The position numbers and the translations under genes were made by a program. From contig WPIO01000132.1 in NCBI GenBank assembly GCA_009760855.2, positions 410,001 through 474,000 of the forward strand: a DNA stretch of 64,000 bases, in the 5' to 3' direction. Below the pieces are notes generated by a model that saw only the letters and a program-made list of their open reading frames with translations, did no database searches and was not told where the DNA came from. Below are positions 9,615 to 20,880 of the stretch, one piece after another (the first letter of the stretch is position 1; each line of letters starts with the position of its first letter). The DNA is from Cristatella mucedo. Lineage: Eukaryota > Bryozoa > Phylactolaemata > Cristatellidae.

Positions 9615-11806
9615 GTACGTATGCCTGTATTGTCATATGATATGATGTGCTGGTAGGAAAGCATCGTATCGAGCTGCACTGCTGCAGCCTTAGCAATTTG
9701 TGAGACAGTTTTCCAGAAAAATGTCACTTTCCATTGGTACTGTGGTGCACTGTAGCTTCATTTTGACCGGTGTCTATGTAAGCTAATAATTGACGATTGA
9801 CTGCTAAATTGCAAGGTGGTCAGTCTTGCTGCTGTAATGTCGGGCATTGCCAAATAATATGACCATGCTTGCTGCTCTGATACCTAGCGATAGCAGGCTT
9901 TTGGATCTGCTGCCAGTGCATTTTCTTTTCCGGCATTGGCTAGCCACATAATTGCTTGCTTGTGCAATAATCGCCATTGAACTCGGCCTACAGGTTCGGT
10001 GCATAGGCAGCCATGTTCATGGACTTGACTCCATGCTTGTGGGTTAACTAGTCCCGAGTTCGTCAACAGGCAAGTAGATCCTTGGGGTTTGCCTGTGAGC
10101 CAACATAGTAGAAAACGTAGGGTAGCTAGGCAGCTGCTGCAGTAAGAATAATTTGTCTTTTGACTCACATTAGATCTCTTTGCCTCGGTCACTCTCAGCT
10201 TAGCCATGTTCTCATGCGATCCCTGAGAAAGTGAGCTGGTGGCTTGTATGCCAACTTTCCAGCATATCAAGTCGAGGTCTTTTGCTTGCTCACTCACTCA
10301 TTTTCTCTCTTTCTCTCTCTCTCTCTCATGCTCTCTCAGCATGTCTAAGTGCATTTATTTGTACTGTTATTTATATTTTTACATTTGTGTTTGTATGGAT
10401 ATATCTATTTAGGTAGTTTGAAACTGTTATAGGTTTTTTACTAGTGGCATAGCATGCTGCGACTCCAGGCTATGCCTCGCTGGTACCCTAAGATGCTTTC
10501 CTTAGTTTTTATATCGCTGAAATAACCTTGTCCCTGCTTTATTCGCTGCACGGTAGTGCCTAAAAAGGGAAAAGAGAATGCAGAGGTGTCTCTGCACGTG
10601 CTCTCCTGTTGCATCCAGCCAATGCGTTGTGTTGTACACTTCCCACATTCAAAACCTACGTTTCGTCCGTGGTGCTGAGAGTACCTAGCACTTGGTTGAC
10701 CTCTGAATGTAAATCGCTCTGTGCTGCTGCTGTTAGTGTAAGCTCACTGTTAGACTAGTCTAAACCACGAAACACAGTGCTCATTTAGCTCGTGTAATGA
10801 CATTGCAGGCATTTTGTCGACGTTCAAGGCCAATCGATTGATGTAATAAAAAGCATCAATCATACCAATAAGATGAAGTTATTGCACCCAAAGAAAGCCA
10901 GATATCTGTACAGTTACTTCACATGTTACAGAAGAGAGGCATGCCAATTGGTGAGTGATAACATCCAGAGTATTAGCATGCTTAAGCGCACAACGAACAG
11001 TTTAACAGGACAGAGGTGGTGTTATGAACACGTGGGTGTTTAGCTTCTTGTTAGATTACTTGTCATTGTGATGCTTGTCAGGCGTGAGCTCTCGGATGAC
11101 TCGACTAGCAGAGCCACCAAAGCGTTCTGCGGGAGTCCCTGTTTCGGTTAGTCTACGAGCTAGTCATGCAAGAATGAGATAGCGAGGCGGCAGGCAATAA
11201 AGGCAATCGCAGGGCTGTATACTACGTCCCCAGCAAATGCAACTTTCCAGTGATCAATCTGGGGGGTGGAGCAAGGAGAAAGCAGCAAGACTTATAGAAA
11301 TTATTATAATTATATATGTATATATATATATATTAAATGTGTATATAGTATATATATATATGTGTGTGTGTGTATGTATATTATTCTTGTATTGTAAGAT
11401 TTATAGGAAGATTGGCCGTGTAAGCTCCATACAAGCAATAAGACCGGAGTAGCACAGAATTAGGTAGGAATCAAGACTCCCTTTGTAAACCCAGTTGCAA
11501 TAGCTGAAAAAAGGCATACTTGACTGTTTCATGTGGTCGTCTAGTTCAGATCAGTTCGGAACAGGACACCCAGATTGCGTTCAGATGCTGCTGGTGATAT
11601 GCTGGTCGAACCCGTTTTGAGGGCAAGGTTTTTTCTCCTTTCTGAGTGACTCGCTTGCCCATTACTAGTAAGATGCTTTTTATCCTTGCTCAATTAGAGG
11701 GTCGGTTTTTGTAAATATCATGCCCTGCATTTTCGGTGCATATTCTTGTGTCGCACGTTCAGGACGTGATCGCATCGCGTGGCGGCGCCGGGTGTCCTTT
11801 TTTTAG

Positions 11807-11990
11807 ATGTGCATGTTCGATGACGACATCAAGTCAGTATTCCAGCAAGCCGGAATCACGCAGGACATGATGAAGAATGACGAGACGCGGAATGCTGTGT
11901 ACGGAATTATAGAGGAGAAGGGCGGCTTTGCGGCCGTTAAAAAGGAGGGTCGGCAATCAAAGCAACAGGCCTCTACATCGCTCGGGGCGC
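11807..11990 (+). pseudogene. WASP-copy-1 GBD exon (donor lost, 12-bp deletion)
   Basis: It begins after TTTTTTTAG and encodes [18 protein letters not shown] and [16 protein letters not shown]. Compared with 44394-44589 it lacks 12 in-frame bases (Tyr-Pro-Pro-Leu codons). The donor GTGAGT is changed to GAGAGT, so normal splicing to the polyproline exon is not possible at this site. Confidence 0.87.
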
Positions 11991-12135
11991 GAGAGTGGCA
12001 CACGCCACAGCTGTTTCTCATCGCTGCCGGCCGGCCCCTGCCCGTGTCTGCGTGTGCGCAAGCTTCCGACGCGGGTTGAAGGGCGCTCACTCTCGAAGGA
12101 CGCACATCGCCTGCCCGTTCGTTTCTTTCTTGTAG

Positions 12136-12280
12136 CAGCCATGCCGGCACCAACTTCTCGTCCTCTGCCTCCGCCATCCTCGGACAGCGGCCCTCCTGCA
12201 CCTGTAAGTACGCGTGCCGTCGAGCAGCCCCAGTCCCCATCGGTGCCGACCCGGGGTCCGACCGCTCCTGCGTTTTTATC
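12136..12280 (+). pseudogene. WASP-copy-1 start of polyproline exon, truncated
   Basis: After CTTTCTTGTAG the frame reads AMPAPTSRPLPPPSSDS and further Pro/Ser-rich sequence, matching 44742 onward but with weaker proline runs. Homology ends in the GPTAPA segment near 12275-12280. The WH2 motifs are gone. The following frame reaches a stop at 12309-12311. Confidence 0.82.
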
Positions 12281-12447
12281 ATCAGAGTCGCGGCAGAGAT
12301 GTGGATACTGAGCCGTTCGCCTGCAAGGTGTGCACGGAAAAATTCGCCAGCATGGTGTTTCGACTATGCAACCATATGAGCCCATGAGAAGACTGTGGGG
12401 AAAAGATTTCCAAATGGCCGATATGCCGAGAGCCTGTCATGGATTAA
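12281..12447 (+). pseudogene. degenerate C3HC4 RING-finger fragment
   Basis: In the frame through 12301 the translation has CKVC (Cys codons 12322 and 12331), eleven residues, then CNH (Cys 12367, His 12373), three residues, a TGA stop at 12385-12387, two residues, Cys 12394, six residues, TGG (Trp) at 12415-12417, then PICREPV with Cys 12424. This is exactly the C-x2-C-x11-C-x-H-x3-C-x2-C-x6-C-x2-C spacing of IAP/RNF34-type E3 ligase RINGs. Two zinc-binding Cys are lost, each explained by one base change (TGA and TGG instead of TGC/TGT). It starts where WASP similarity ends and stops at TAA 12445-12447. No intact parent lies in the window. Confidence 0.7.
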
Positions 12448-15013
12448 CTACTTGTCCACGTTTCATGATCGCCAAAGCATAGTTATTACAAAAAATAAGC
12501 TGCTGTTGCCATTAAGACTGGAAGACCACATAAGCAGCAGCTGCAGATCGCGGGCGCCGCTCGTTCGGAGCTCGAGAGCCACGCCGGGCGGCTCGGCAGA
12601 GCAGCTCTAAGGGCAAGTATTCTTGGAAAAAGTAATTAGACGCATAATTGAGAAGACGTCATGAGAAGTGAGGCTAGAACCAACTCTTAGCATGAGATCT
12701 TTTAACTTTCGCGTGACACTATATTTGCCAATAACTGACAGCTTGGTCCTGTCATCCTGTGGCTTCAGAAAGTAAGGAGTATCTAAAGGCGGATGTCGGT
12801 GGCGAAGACTGCAAGGGAATTAAGACCGTCTGACATGGAGCAAAGCTTAGATGGGTCAGAGCATGGACAGAGCTGGATGCAATGGCCATGACATCGGCCA
12901 GAGGAAGTGACTTGATAGATAAGAGAAGGGGCGTAGGGACCAAATCCTAAATTACCTCAATAATATGCGGGGGGGGGGCTCGTCCCGCACGACAGAGACA
13001 TTTACGTCTGCACTCTGACATCTATCTCTGAGTTAAGACCTAATCTGTTTTAGAACCGAACCAGTGTTGCACAGACGTACCGAGAGGTGCCCCGTAGAGA
13101 TCCGGTGTCTAACTCTGCCCAGTGCTAGTAATCAACCAATGAGTACCAACGGAGAGGTCCTACCCTGATCAGCAATGTTGAAAAGTTATAACGCCGAAGG
13201 CTCGGCAGAATAGGCTTGACCTGCCGCTTACCTAGCGGTGTAACCTAGCGCCTAATGCCGCTCGGTGCGCGCCTACGCGAAATAAGCTGGCCGCCACGAA
13301 ACGAGCGTTTCTGGCGCTGATCTGCTCACCGTTACTAAAGGGGGCCGTCAGTCTGCAGCGTGAATTGGAAAGCGAGACACACAAATTGGGGATTTTACTG
13401 AGCTTTGTTCGCAAGCGCACAAAGTCGCTGCACGTCCAGCTCAGTTTTATCTCCACACTCCTCACAAGCTCTCAACAGCACCAACACACTTTCGGAGGTA
13501 ATACGTCTCCACACTTAGCCTACCTAAGTCTATTGTGGGGAACGACCCGAATGAGACGAGGAGCCCGAACCGGAGCCTAAACCGTGACCGGAGAACTAGG
13601 ACTCCGTTTCCACCTTGCGGCAGGAATACCCCACACACACAAACTACGTCTAGCTCACACCATCAGCTCCTTATGCCGAGACCACGTGCTAACGCGAACA
13701 CACAAAATACGAAAGAAACACACAATGCTAGCTCGGGCGCGATACGACAGTCTTCGGTGGAGTCCACCGAATCCTCCTAGCGCTGTCTCGTCCTGTCCCG
13801 TCAATCGCCGGCGAACAGCCCGCAATCCTCCCTCGCTTTCAGAGAAACGAGTCCGACGGCGTCGAAGCGAGACCGAAGCGAGGTGCTGAACAAAAGATCA
13901 AGAGCGAGCATCGCTCGACTCAAAAATACTTAGCTGAGACAATGGGGCGAGAGCTTAGTGGTATTGGGCCCGACACCGTGGCCCGTTACGGTAAGGAATT
14001 AATACCATCACTAGGCCACTAGAAGGGCACCTCTGTCCAGCTTGAATGGTGAATGGGTTCTCGACGATTCTTTTGGGACAGTGATGGCGGAGGTTGACAG
14101 GCCAGCCAACATCAATCAGCAGCTCCCACGGGTATAGGACCAATTCTGAAGGCCGAATCGCCACCGCTGGTCTCAGAGCTTCATCGCTTTCTCTTAAGCT
14201 CTTGCTCTCTAACCACACTGGCGCTCCTCTCTGGCTCACTGCTCCAGGACAAAGGAGTTCTTGCCCGCCGCCGAACAGCTCTTGTTCGTGCTAAAATTAA
14301 GCCAAGGCCAGCAAGGCGCTACAAAGTTCATCGTTGCATACCTTAAGCAAAGCAGCATCCGTCGTATGATTCACTCGAAATCTCTACTCGAACTTGCTAG
14401 AAAGATCTGATAAACTCAAATAATCTTTCTGCTGCTGTATGGTTAGGGGCAAGTACTCGTTCAAGTGCCAATCAATGTTACGTGGTCCGGTGCCTTACGG
14501 CTTGACACGGCCAGTTATTCCTTCATTTTTGAGGCATAGGGTTGTCTTCCGAGTTCGTACCAATACTAATAATTTAAGCAATTTTCAGGATCAGCCGTGA
14601 GTACCTTTTGGCCTTAAACAGGAACAAATCTAGACACGACCTTACGTCAGTGTGCACGACACTAACTTTCAGTGCTGAATGTCTGCAAGGGACTCGAGGA
14701 ATCATGAATCAGAATGTCCACCTGGACATTGTGCAAAACGTCATCTTCCTTCTGCTCATGCTCTTCACGGGCAGGGAAACTCCCTCGTAAAAAGGAGAAC
14801 GAAAAGTATTCTGGCGAGCTCTCGGATGGTGATGCCGAGTGATCACATTAACGGCTCAAACGGAATTTATAGCACTAGAAAAAGAAGAATGCACCACGAC
14901 TATGGCCGGACTCGTACAGAGCTCGACGTAATCATTACGCTAATACGAATATTGCTAGCGGACTACCGGCTATAGCTTTAAAATAGTAATAATATCAAAA
15001 AAATGTGTTCAGT
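12448..15013. other. mostly unassigned; one decayed LINE A patch
   Basis: At about 12735-12955 the minus strand resembles the RT region of family A (SLPLADV next to the palm domain), badly decayed. The rest, including a G9 run at 12969 and a 94-codon minus-strand frame at 13955-14239, matches nothing I recognise. Confidence 0.45.
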
Positions 15014-15228
15014 GCTCCGAGAACACAGAATCTCTATCCAGGCGCATCACATATGCCACGCGATTCGAGCTCGTGACCTCGGTCATCAATCACCTTGTCA
15101 CGTGACGAAGCCTCACCTTTGATGACCGAGGTCGTGGACTCGAGACTTGCGGCATATATGAAGCACCTGGATATAGACTATGTTATCTCAAGGTGCTATA
15201 GAAATGAATTATATACATGTATATTTGA
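15014..15228. mobile_element. head-to-head pair of S1 SINE fragments (fold-back)
   Basis: The left half is the reverse complement and the right half the direct copy of the tRNA-derived SINE at 63658-63800, including the CTCGAG B-box-like region and the GCACCT...GGTGC tail. The inner arms GACCTCGGTCATCAA (15075-15089) and its complement (15119-15133) are perfect, with a 29-nt spacer. Outer parts match imperfectly. Confidence 0.75.
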
Positions 15229-15274
15229 TTGTAAACCACCGCCGCCTGCACGGCATGGTGTAGACATGCTAGAT

Positions 15275-17983
15275 CAGGGGTGTCCAACCTTTTTGCGTTG
15301 GGGGGCCATATTTCAAAAATTTAAAAGGTCCGGTGGCTACATGTAAATTGGCGTAGTTGACCGCATCAGAAAATAATATCGTAATTTAGTATGACTATTA
15401 CTATTATACTTAATAAATAAACCGCAATACAATAGTATTTTTAGCATAATTATAATTAAAAATAATAAATAATAAAAATGTAATCATGTCTTGGAAAATA
15501 ATTCGATAAATGTTATGGCCAATCTTTTACTTTTGGATTTTTATTTTAATAACACGAAGACAAAACTTATAAAACTTACAAAATTACATGACAAGGACTT
15601 ACATAATATTAATGTCTTCGGAAAAACTAAATGCCACAGGTATTCAATGTCTTCTGAACTGCAGGCATCAATGAGATATTTGGCATTGTTTCTGTTTGCA
15701 TAAAAAGTCGACATCTGCTGCAACAGTGGATGTGGCAATTTTAAGGATTCCTGATAAATGTTCATCTATGAGAACGGATCGAGTCTTTGTTTTCACATTT
15801 TTCAGTCTGGAAAAAAGCTGTTCACAGCAATATGTGCTGCAAAAAAGTGCAATATACCTGCGAGCATGTTTTGCTAGGTTAGGAAAAGACTCTGATGAAA
15901 CATACTGCTTGTAAAAGGTAACAAGGTCGTGCTGATCATAAGCAGTTTTTAAATTGCTGTCATTATGAATGTCAATTCGTTCGAGTTTAAATTCATCAGG
16001 TGCATCAGAGGGATCGATGTTAAATGGATTACTAATCATGTTCATGTCATCCGCATGTTGTTGGAAATCCTGAAACCTCTCTTCGAATTCATCAACAAGT
16101 TTGCTAACAAGAGTGGAGTACTTCATATGAGCCAGCGTTTCAGGCGATCTTGTTGCTAGTGTTGTGAAATGTTTCTTCTTATCTAAGTGTTTCCGGAAAA
16201 GTTTCAGCTTTTGCACAAACGCGACAACACATTCATACATATAATGGACCAGTTGATCCTTACCTTGGAGTTTGACATTAGGATCTGCAAAATGTTTGGT
16301 CATGTCCACCAAAAAAGCCAAGTCATTCAACCACTGCTGGTCATCGAGGAAGCCAACATCTTTTCCCTTTTCTGTCATAAATGTTTTTATTTCGTCCCGA
16401 AGTGACCGAAACCTAGCTAACGTGTTTGCCCTACTTAGCCAACGGACTTGGCAGAGATAAATAACATCACAGTGATCTGATCCCAACTCTTCAAGGAAAG
16501 CCTGAAATTGTCTGTGGTTTAGGGCACGAGACCTTATCACATTGACTGTTGAAACTACATTGTCCATTACATGTTGCATGCTCAAGACCTTTGCACATAG
16601 CTGTTCTTGGTGGATAATGCAGTGATGACTGACAATTTTGTGAGGTACTAATTTTACCACTAAAGATACCAATCCATTGTGTCTACCTGTCATTGAAGGG
16701 GCTCCGTCTGTGGTTAAACCAATCAATTTAGTTTCAGGAAGATTAAATTTGTAGAGGACCCTCTTGATCTGATCCAAAATATTCCTCATCGTTGTAGTGC
16801 CTTTCATTGAACATATATCCAACAGTTCTTCGATAATGACAAACTTTCCTGTGACTCCGTGTACAAACACCGACAGTTGAGCCGTATCGCTATTGTCCGT
16901 GCTTTCGTCGAGCGCAAGAGAATAAAATTCGCATTCAGCAAGTCTTTTAGTGAGACTTTCTTCTATGTTGGATGCGAGCTCGTCAACTCTTCTCACAACC
17001 GTTTGATGAGAAAGACTGACTTTCTCTACTTCTGACTTCTTTTCTGGACAGACCACACCAGTAAACAGCCTGAGACATTCCTTAACAAATTCACCATCGG
17101 AAAATGCTTTCCCCCGCTTAGCTATAGCTTCAGCTATTAAAAAAACTTACTTTGGTTGAAGCCTCAGACTTTTTGCTGACTGCTGTAAACAATGACTGCT
17201 GTCCGATGACGCTCTGTTTCAATGAGTTCACGCCATCAATTCGAAGTTGACCAGTCAGGCTGTTGTACCTGTCACCATGCTTTGTAGAAAAATGTCGCTT
17301 AACATTGTACTCCTTTGCAACGGCAATTGTTTCTTGGCATATTAGGCACATCATCCTACCGAAGCGTTCCATTACAAAATAGTCTACAGTCCAAGATGCT
17401 TTGAAAAGTATTCCTTCTGCGTCAATTTTTCGTTTTTTGCTAGTATTCACATTCGCTGCCATTTTTCTCTGTGAAATAAAAAAACAGATCAGTTACGAAT
17501 TGATGAATTTACATTTTATCACAGCAATTCTTAGTATCTTAGTATTAGTAAGTAAGTTGAGCAATACGCGTTTTTTGAAAAACTTACCTGACTGATTCGA
17601 GTTCGTGCAGCAGCAGCTGAGAAACGGCTCTTTTTTTCTATCCACAGTGTGAAACTGTTAATTCCGCTTGCGGAAGCGTTATAAATATGATCGTAATGGC
17701 GCCGCTGTAGTACAAATATATTACTCCTTCACGCCAAAATGTTCAGATGAAGGCTAGCAAAATAAATCAATTTTTTTACCTTCACGCGAAAATAGCCATT
17801 CGGACACCTTGACGCTTCACGCGCGCGTGAAGTACATCACAGCACCTTATATCGCCGTTTGTAATGATTAAAAATTAACGAAAAAAATGGAGTGATTAAT
17901 ATTTTTGGGATAACGTTGCCGGCCGCATAGAAGACCTCGGCGGGCCGGGTTGTGGCCCGCGGGACACGTGTTGGACACCCCTG
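15275..17983 (-). mobile_element. hAT transposon (Charlie/GTF2IRD2-like), complete termini
   Basis: The 14-bp ends match perfectly: CAGGGGTGTCCAAC at 15275-15288 and its complement GTTGGACACCCCTG at 17970-17983. CAGGGGTGTCCAA is a classic Charlie-type terminus. Between them is one transposase gene on the minus strand. The 8-bp flanks TGCTAGAT (left) and TAATAAAG (right) are not identical, so no target duplication is shown, though both have TA at the centre. The subterminal region at 17915-17960 is GC-rich (CGGGCCGGGTTGTGGCCCGC), as in Charlie elements. Confidence 0.92.
15668..17462 (-). pseudogene. hAT transposase, BED finger plus catalytic domain, one frameshift
   Basis: The N-terminal part (17462-17130) has a BED zinc finger: CLIC followed by HFSTKH, after an aromatic WTVDYFVMERFGR stretch. 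The catalytic part is open from 15668 to beyond 17056. It includes LALDESTDNSD with the first catalytic Asp, the CIIHQEQL C/H motif, the QVRWLSR motif, and the hAT C-terminal dimerisation block (CCEQLFSRLKNVKTKTR). The two parts join in frame if one T of the T7 run at about 17140-17146 is ignored. A single homopolymer difference therefore separates this from an intact gene of about 600 residues. It could be a real mutation or a sequencing error. The family is the one annotated in animals as GTF2IRD2-like or ZBED-like, but terminal repeats show it is the transposon itself. Confidence 0.9.
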
Positions 17984-18029
17984 TAATAAAGACTCTAAAG
18001 ACGTCAGGAGAGCCTGCGAGTCTTGGGAT

Positions 18030-19390
18030 TACAGCCGATCTTCAGTCATGCACTGCTTGAAGTACACCTACGGCAAAGGGTTTACCGATAAGCCCTACAA
18101 ATTAGGTTAGTCAGGCAGACTTGACTGTGTGCGGCTGCGGTCATCCTGTGAAATGTCATTATGGAACAGAACAAATAAATTTCATGAAGATGCAGAACGA
18201 GATATGCCGGCAGAGCCGATTTTGAGCATTATTCTATCCAATCTCCCGAGTCACACTTGGTCTGACCATCGTTAGTAAGCTAGTTGTATCGTGATTCAAT
18301 TTGAGAAAGTTTGCTGCCATTCATGTGAGGATGTCAGCAATACATGCAGCAAGGGTGTGTAGAGAATTCTATGCGATCGAGGGCTCAGATGGATCAAAGC
18401 AAAAGTACAACTGAGTGTCATCTGCATAGAAGTGAAAGCCTAGATTGTGTTAGGTGATCACATTGGCAATAGGGACAGTATGCAATGTGAAGAGAAGCAG
18501 ACCGAGCACAGAGCCCTGAAGTACAACATACTAAAGTAGTTCCCTAAATGACATTTTTCTGTTCGCACCCATAGTCTAGAGTCTACACTGAGATAGAATG
18601 CATGCCAGGTTTATCCGTTTTTTGAACGTAGTTAAACGCCCATAAAATAACTGGAGCAAATTATGCTAATCAAAATTCACAATCTTATAAAACGTGCCTT
18701 TAGTTCATATGCTCCCAAAGCCCGGAACTCACCCGACTGACGTTACGACATCCCCTGACGGCCATTTAAAATGAAGCTTCCATCAAACCAGTTTATTACA
18801 GCATTTACTAGTTCCTTGCGATTCTTTTTTATGCTTATAGTAATAGTACACTTGATAAAGCGCCCTCAGAGAACTCAATCTCTTTCTAGGCGCTTTACAT
18901 TTACTGCAATGGAATGCGGGCTGAAACAGTACCTGCTGCCACTAGCAATATCTACATGTTCACCCTGTGCATGTGTTGTGTGCGCCTGCAGCTTCTGCTG
19001 TTCTAATTATCGAAGCGCCTGACACTAGTGTACATGCCACACCTGTGGCCAATTGCTGAGCTATTTCCGCTGCACGGCGTTATGCCACTAATGCATGTTA
19101 TATTTCGTGTCATCCGCTGCGATTGATTGAGCTCTTACATATGTGCCCGTTGAGAGTGATAAATGAGAGAGTCTCGTTGACCACGCACGTTCACCCACTG
19201 TGCCTCCACGAGGCTCCCACAAGAACAGCCGCCACCGGAGACACCGCCATACAAATGTTACTACGTACATCCGTTACTGCTAGTTATTTTCTTATGCTTC
19301 CTTTAATGCATCTGTTAAGTACCTAGAAAGAGATTTAATCCTCTGAGGTTGCTTTATAAATGTACTATTATGACTATCATTATTTTTAGT
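18030..19390. mobile_element. scattered, decayed LINE family A pieces on both strands
   Basis: 18100-18600 (-) matches the RT/post-RT interval of family A (compare 28262-28456 and 29113-29276). 18680-18830 (+) matches the [13 protein letters not shown] coding end. 18843-18905 (-) and 19310-19390 (+) are 3' tails with the GCGCC hairpin or its remnant. All frames are broken. Confidence 0.7.
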
Positions 19391-19512
19391 TCTGACAGTA
19401 TGCCGTCACGGTAGGCTGGGAATAAAAGCATACTGTGCAAACGGGTGATTTTTGCTACTATTAAATTGTAGTCAAGAACTATAAACTATAAAACTCACCA
19501 TTCAACATGAGT

Positions 19513-19585
19513 GTCTCCGTGGTGTAGCGGTTATCACGTCTGCCTCACACGCAGAAGGTCCCCAGTTCGATCCTGGGCGGAGACA
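19513..19585 (+). tRNA. tRNA-Val (anticodon CAC)
   Basis: 73 nt with all arms: acceptor GTCTCCG/CGGAGAC with discriminator A, D-arm with A box TGGTGTAGCGG, anticodon stem TCTGC/GCAGA with loop CTCACAC, variable AGGTC, and T-arm with B box GGTCCCCAGTTCGATCCTGG. No CCA is encoded. A T6 Pol III terminator follows at 19588-19593. It is the only tRNA gene seen and looks functional. Confidence 0.96.
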
Positions 19586-19587
19586 TC

Positions 19588-19593
19588 TTTTTT
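19588..19593 (+). terminator. RNA polymerase III terminator of tRNA-Val
   Basis: A run of six T two bases after the tRNA 3' end, the usual Pol III stop. Confidence 0.9.
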
Positions 19594-20571
19594 GTAGCAC
19601 CACTTTGTGGCTGCTTGTGACGGCATGGTCACCTGAGGTGAATCACCACAACGCGTTTGATTTAGGCAAAACTTGAGTTCTCAGGTAACACAAGCAAGTC
19701 CTACTGCATCAGCACAGACCAGATGACCGGTGATCATATGACCAGAGCTAAATTCCAAATACCGTGACCAGTCTTCGAGGAGAGCCTACTTACACAGAGA
19801 TTATGAATATAAAGAAAGATTGTACTATTATTTATATCTTGCCGATCTTCAGCAGTGTGCCGCTCGAAACAGACTTTCGGCCCAGTGTATGCAGATAAGC
19901 CTTGCAACTCAGTTTAAGTAGCTGACTGGTATCTCATATCGAAGATCCAATAACCCACACCTCACACATTGATGAAATATTTGGTCAACGTTGGTCAACA
20001 TCTCCAAAACAACCTTGTTTCATCGGTCAATTTTGGAGGCGAACTAGTCGGACTTATTTCTTTCGATTGCTAAGGTAATCTCTACCACCAGCCGGTCAAG
20101 CTGGGGATCCGCAAATTGAGCTGTGTAGACAACTCTGCTAGGAAGTGCCAAGCGGGCGCACCTTCCAGGGCTACCGACCGAAACCGGGAACGCTAAGCCC
20201 GACTCGAGAAACGTCCCCTGTGACCACAGCTTGTTACCTGATTAAGATCGAGATTAACACGCGAATCGACAAAAACGGAAGCTACTTCTAATCTTGAAAT
20301 GTCGTGCGTCACGAACTGCATGTGGTCGGGCTGGTGAGCAGCGAAAAACTCACCATCTTTAAATTAACTCACCTTTGACGACAATGATATGACGCCGAGA
20401 TTGATCGCTACGCTGAAGAGTTGCCAATAGCTCGCTCAAAAATGTTCGCGGCTTTCGGTGGAAAAACAATAGCAAACAGCAGTGATCTCAAATAGCAAGG
20501 AAAATTAAGACGCCTTTTTTGCAATAACTTATAAAACCACAAAGCATTTGGTTGCTTGTGGAAGGTGCATA
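19594..20571. other. unassigned intergenic sequence
   Basis: No exon, RNA or repeat family was recognised in this stretch. Confidence 0.5.
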
Positions 20572-20880
20572 CAGTTGACCCTCGTTTATCGCGGTTAATC
20601 CGTTTCAGACTCTACCACGATAGGTGAATTTCGGCGAAGTAGCATTCTTTATTTATAAATCGAATATTTTCGTAGTTAGGGCATAGAAAACCCGGTTACG
20701 ACCTAAATACCCTGTTCAACGCTATTAGATCCTCTAGAGTGAAATAACACCATTTAGTCACCATTACACTCGTACCATTCAATATATAAAATTAGACAAA
20801 ATAAGAGAAAATAAGACATATTAGACGTTACAAATAACATATTATTATTTTACCTTTAATTAAAAACAGTTTTTACACAT
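20572..20880 (+). mobile_element. DNA-transposon/MITE-like terminal sequence
   Basis: It starts CAGTTGACCCTCG followed by TTTATCGCGGTTAATCCG, the same terminal sequence seen reversed at 55785-55854. Ends of this type (CAGT...CCCTCGTTTATCGCGG) are common on cut-and-paste elements in many animals. I cannot assign the superfamily, and no matching right terminus is visible before the LINE begins at about 20881. Confidence 0.55.

Larger units (their letters stand above)
6362..12280 (+). pseudogene. partial WASP duplicate, inactive
   Basis: This is a second copy of the WASP gene found at 36215-51321. Retained exons are WH1 part 1 (6362-6502), WH1 part 2 (6603-6695), basic/CRIB (9427-9614), GBD (11807-11990) and the first codons of the polyproline exon (from 12136). 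The exons equivalent to 37772-37865 (end of WH1) and 39767-39901 (linker) are absent, and a LINE A fragment lies at that place. The WH2, connector and acidic exons are absent too, so Arp2/3 activation is impossible. Two of the retained splice donors are mutated (6503 and 11991). Each remaining exon still reads open, which fits recent inactivation. A truncated transcript with CRIB only cannot be excluded. Confidence 0.88.
8871..12280 (+). repeat. segmental duplication, right block of copy 1 (pairs with 40941-44890)
   Basis: Alignment with copy 2 resumes at AGTA(C/T)TATTATTAGTATCAC. In the first 180 aligned bases I count three mismatches, so the duplication is recent. The block covers the intron before CRIB, the CRIB exon, the long intron with a TA/TG microsatellite at about 11310-11385, the GBD exon and the beginning of the polyproline exon. 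Similarity ends near 12280. Apart from the two retained exons the interval 9615-11806 holds no gene. Confidence 0.92.

Noticed and set aside
15668-17056. The 462-residue ORF as a host GTF2IRD2/ZBED-like gene
   Set aside because: It is enclosed by perfect hAT terminal inverted repeats and has the BED finger in the adjacent frame, so it is the transposase of the element and not a domesticated gene.
15267-17991. An 8-bp target-site duplication for the hAT element
   Set aside because: TGCTAGAT and TAATAAAG share only four positions; no duplication can be claimed.
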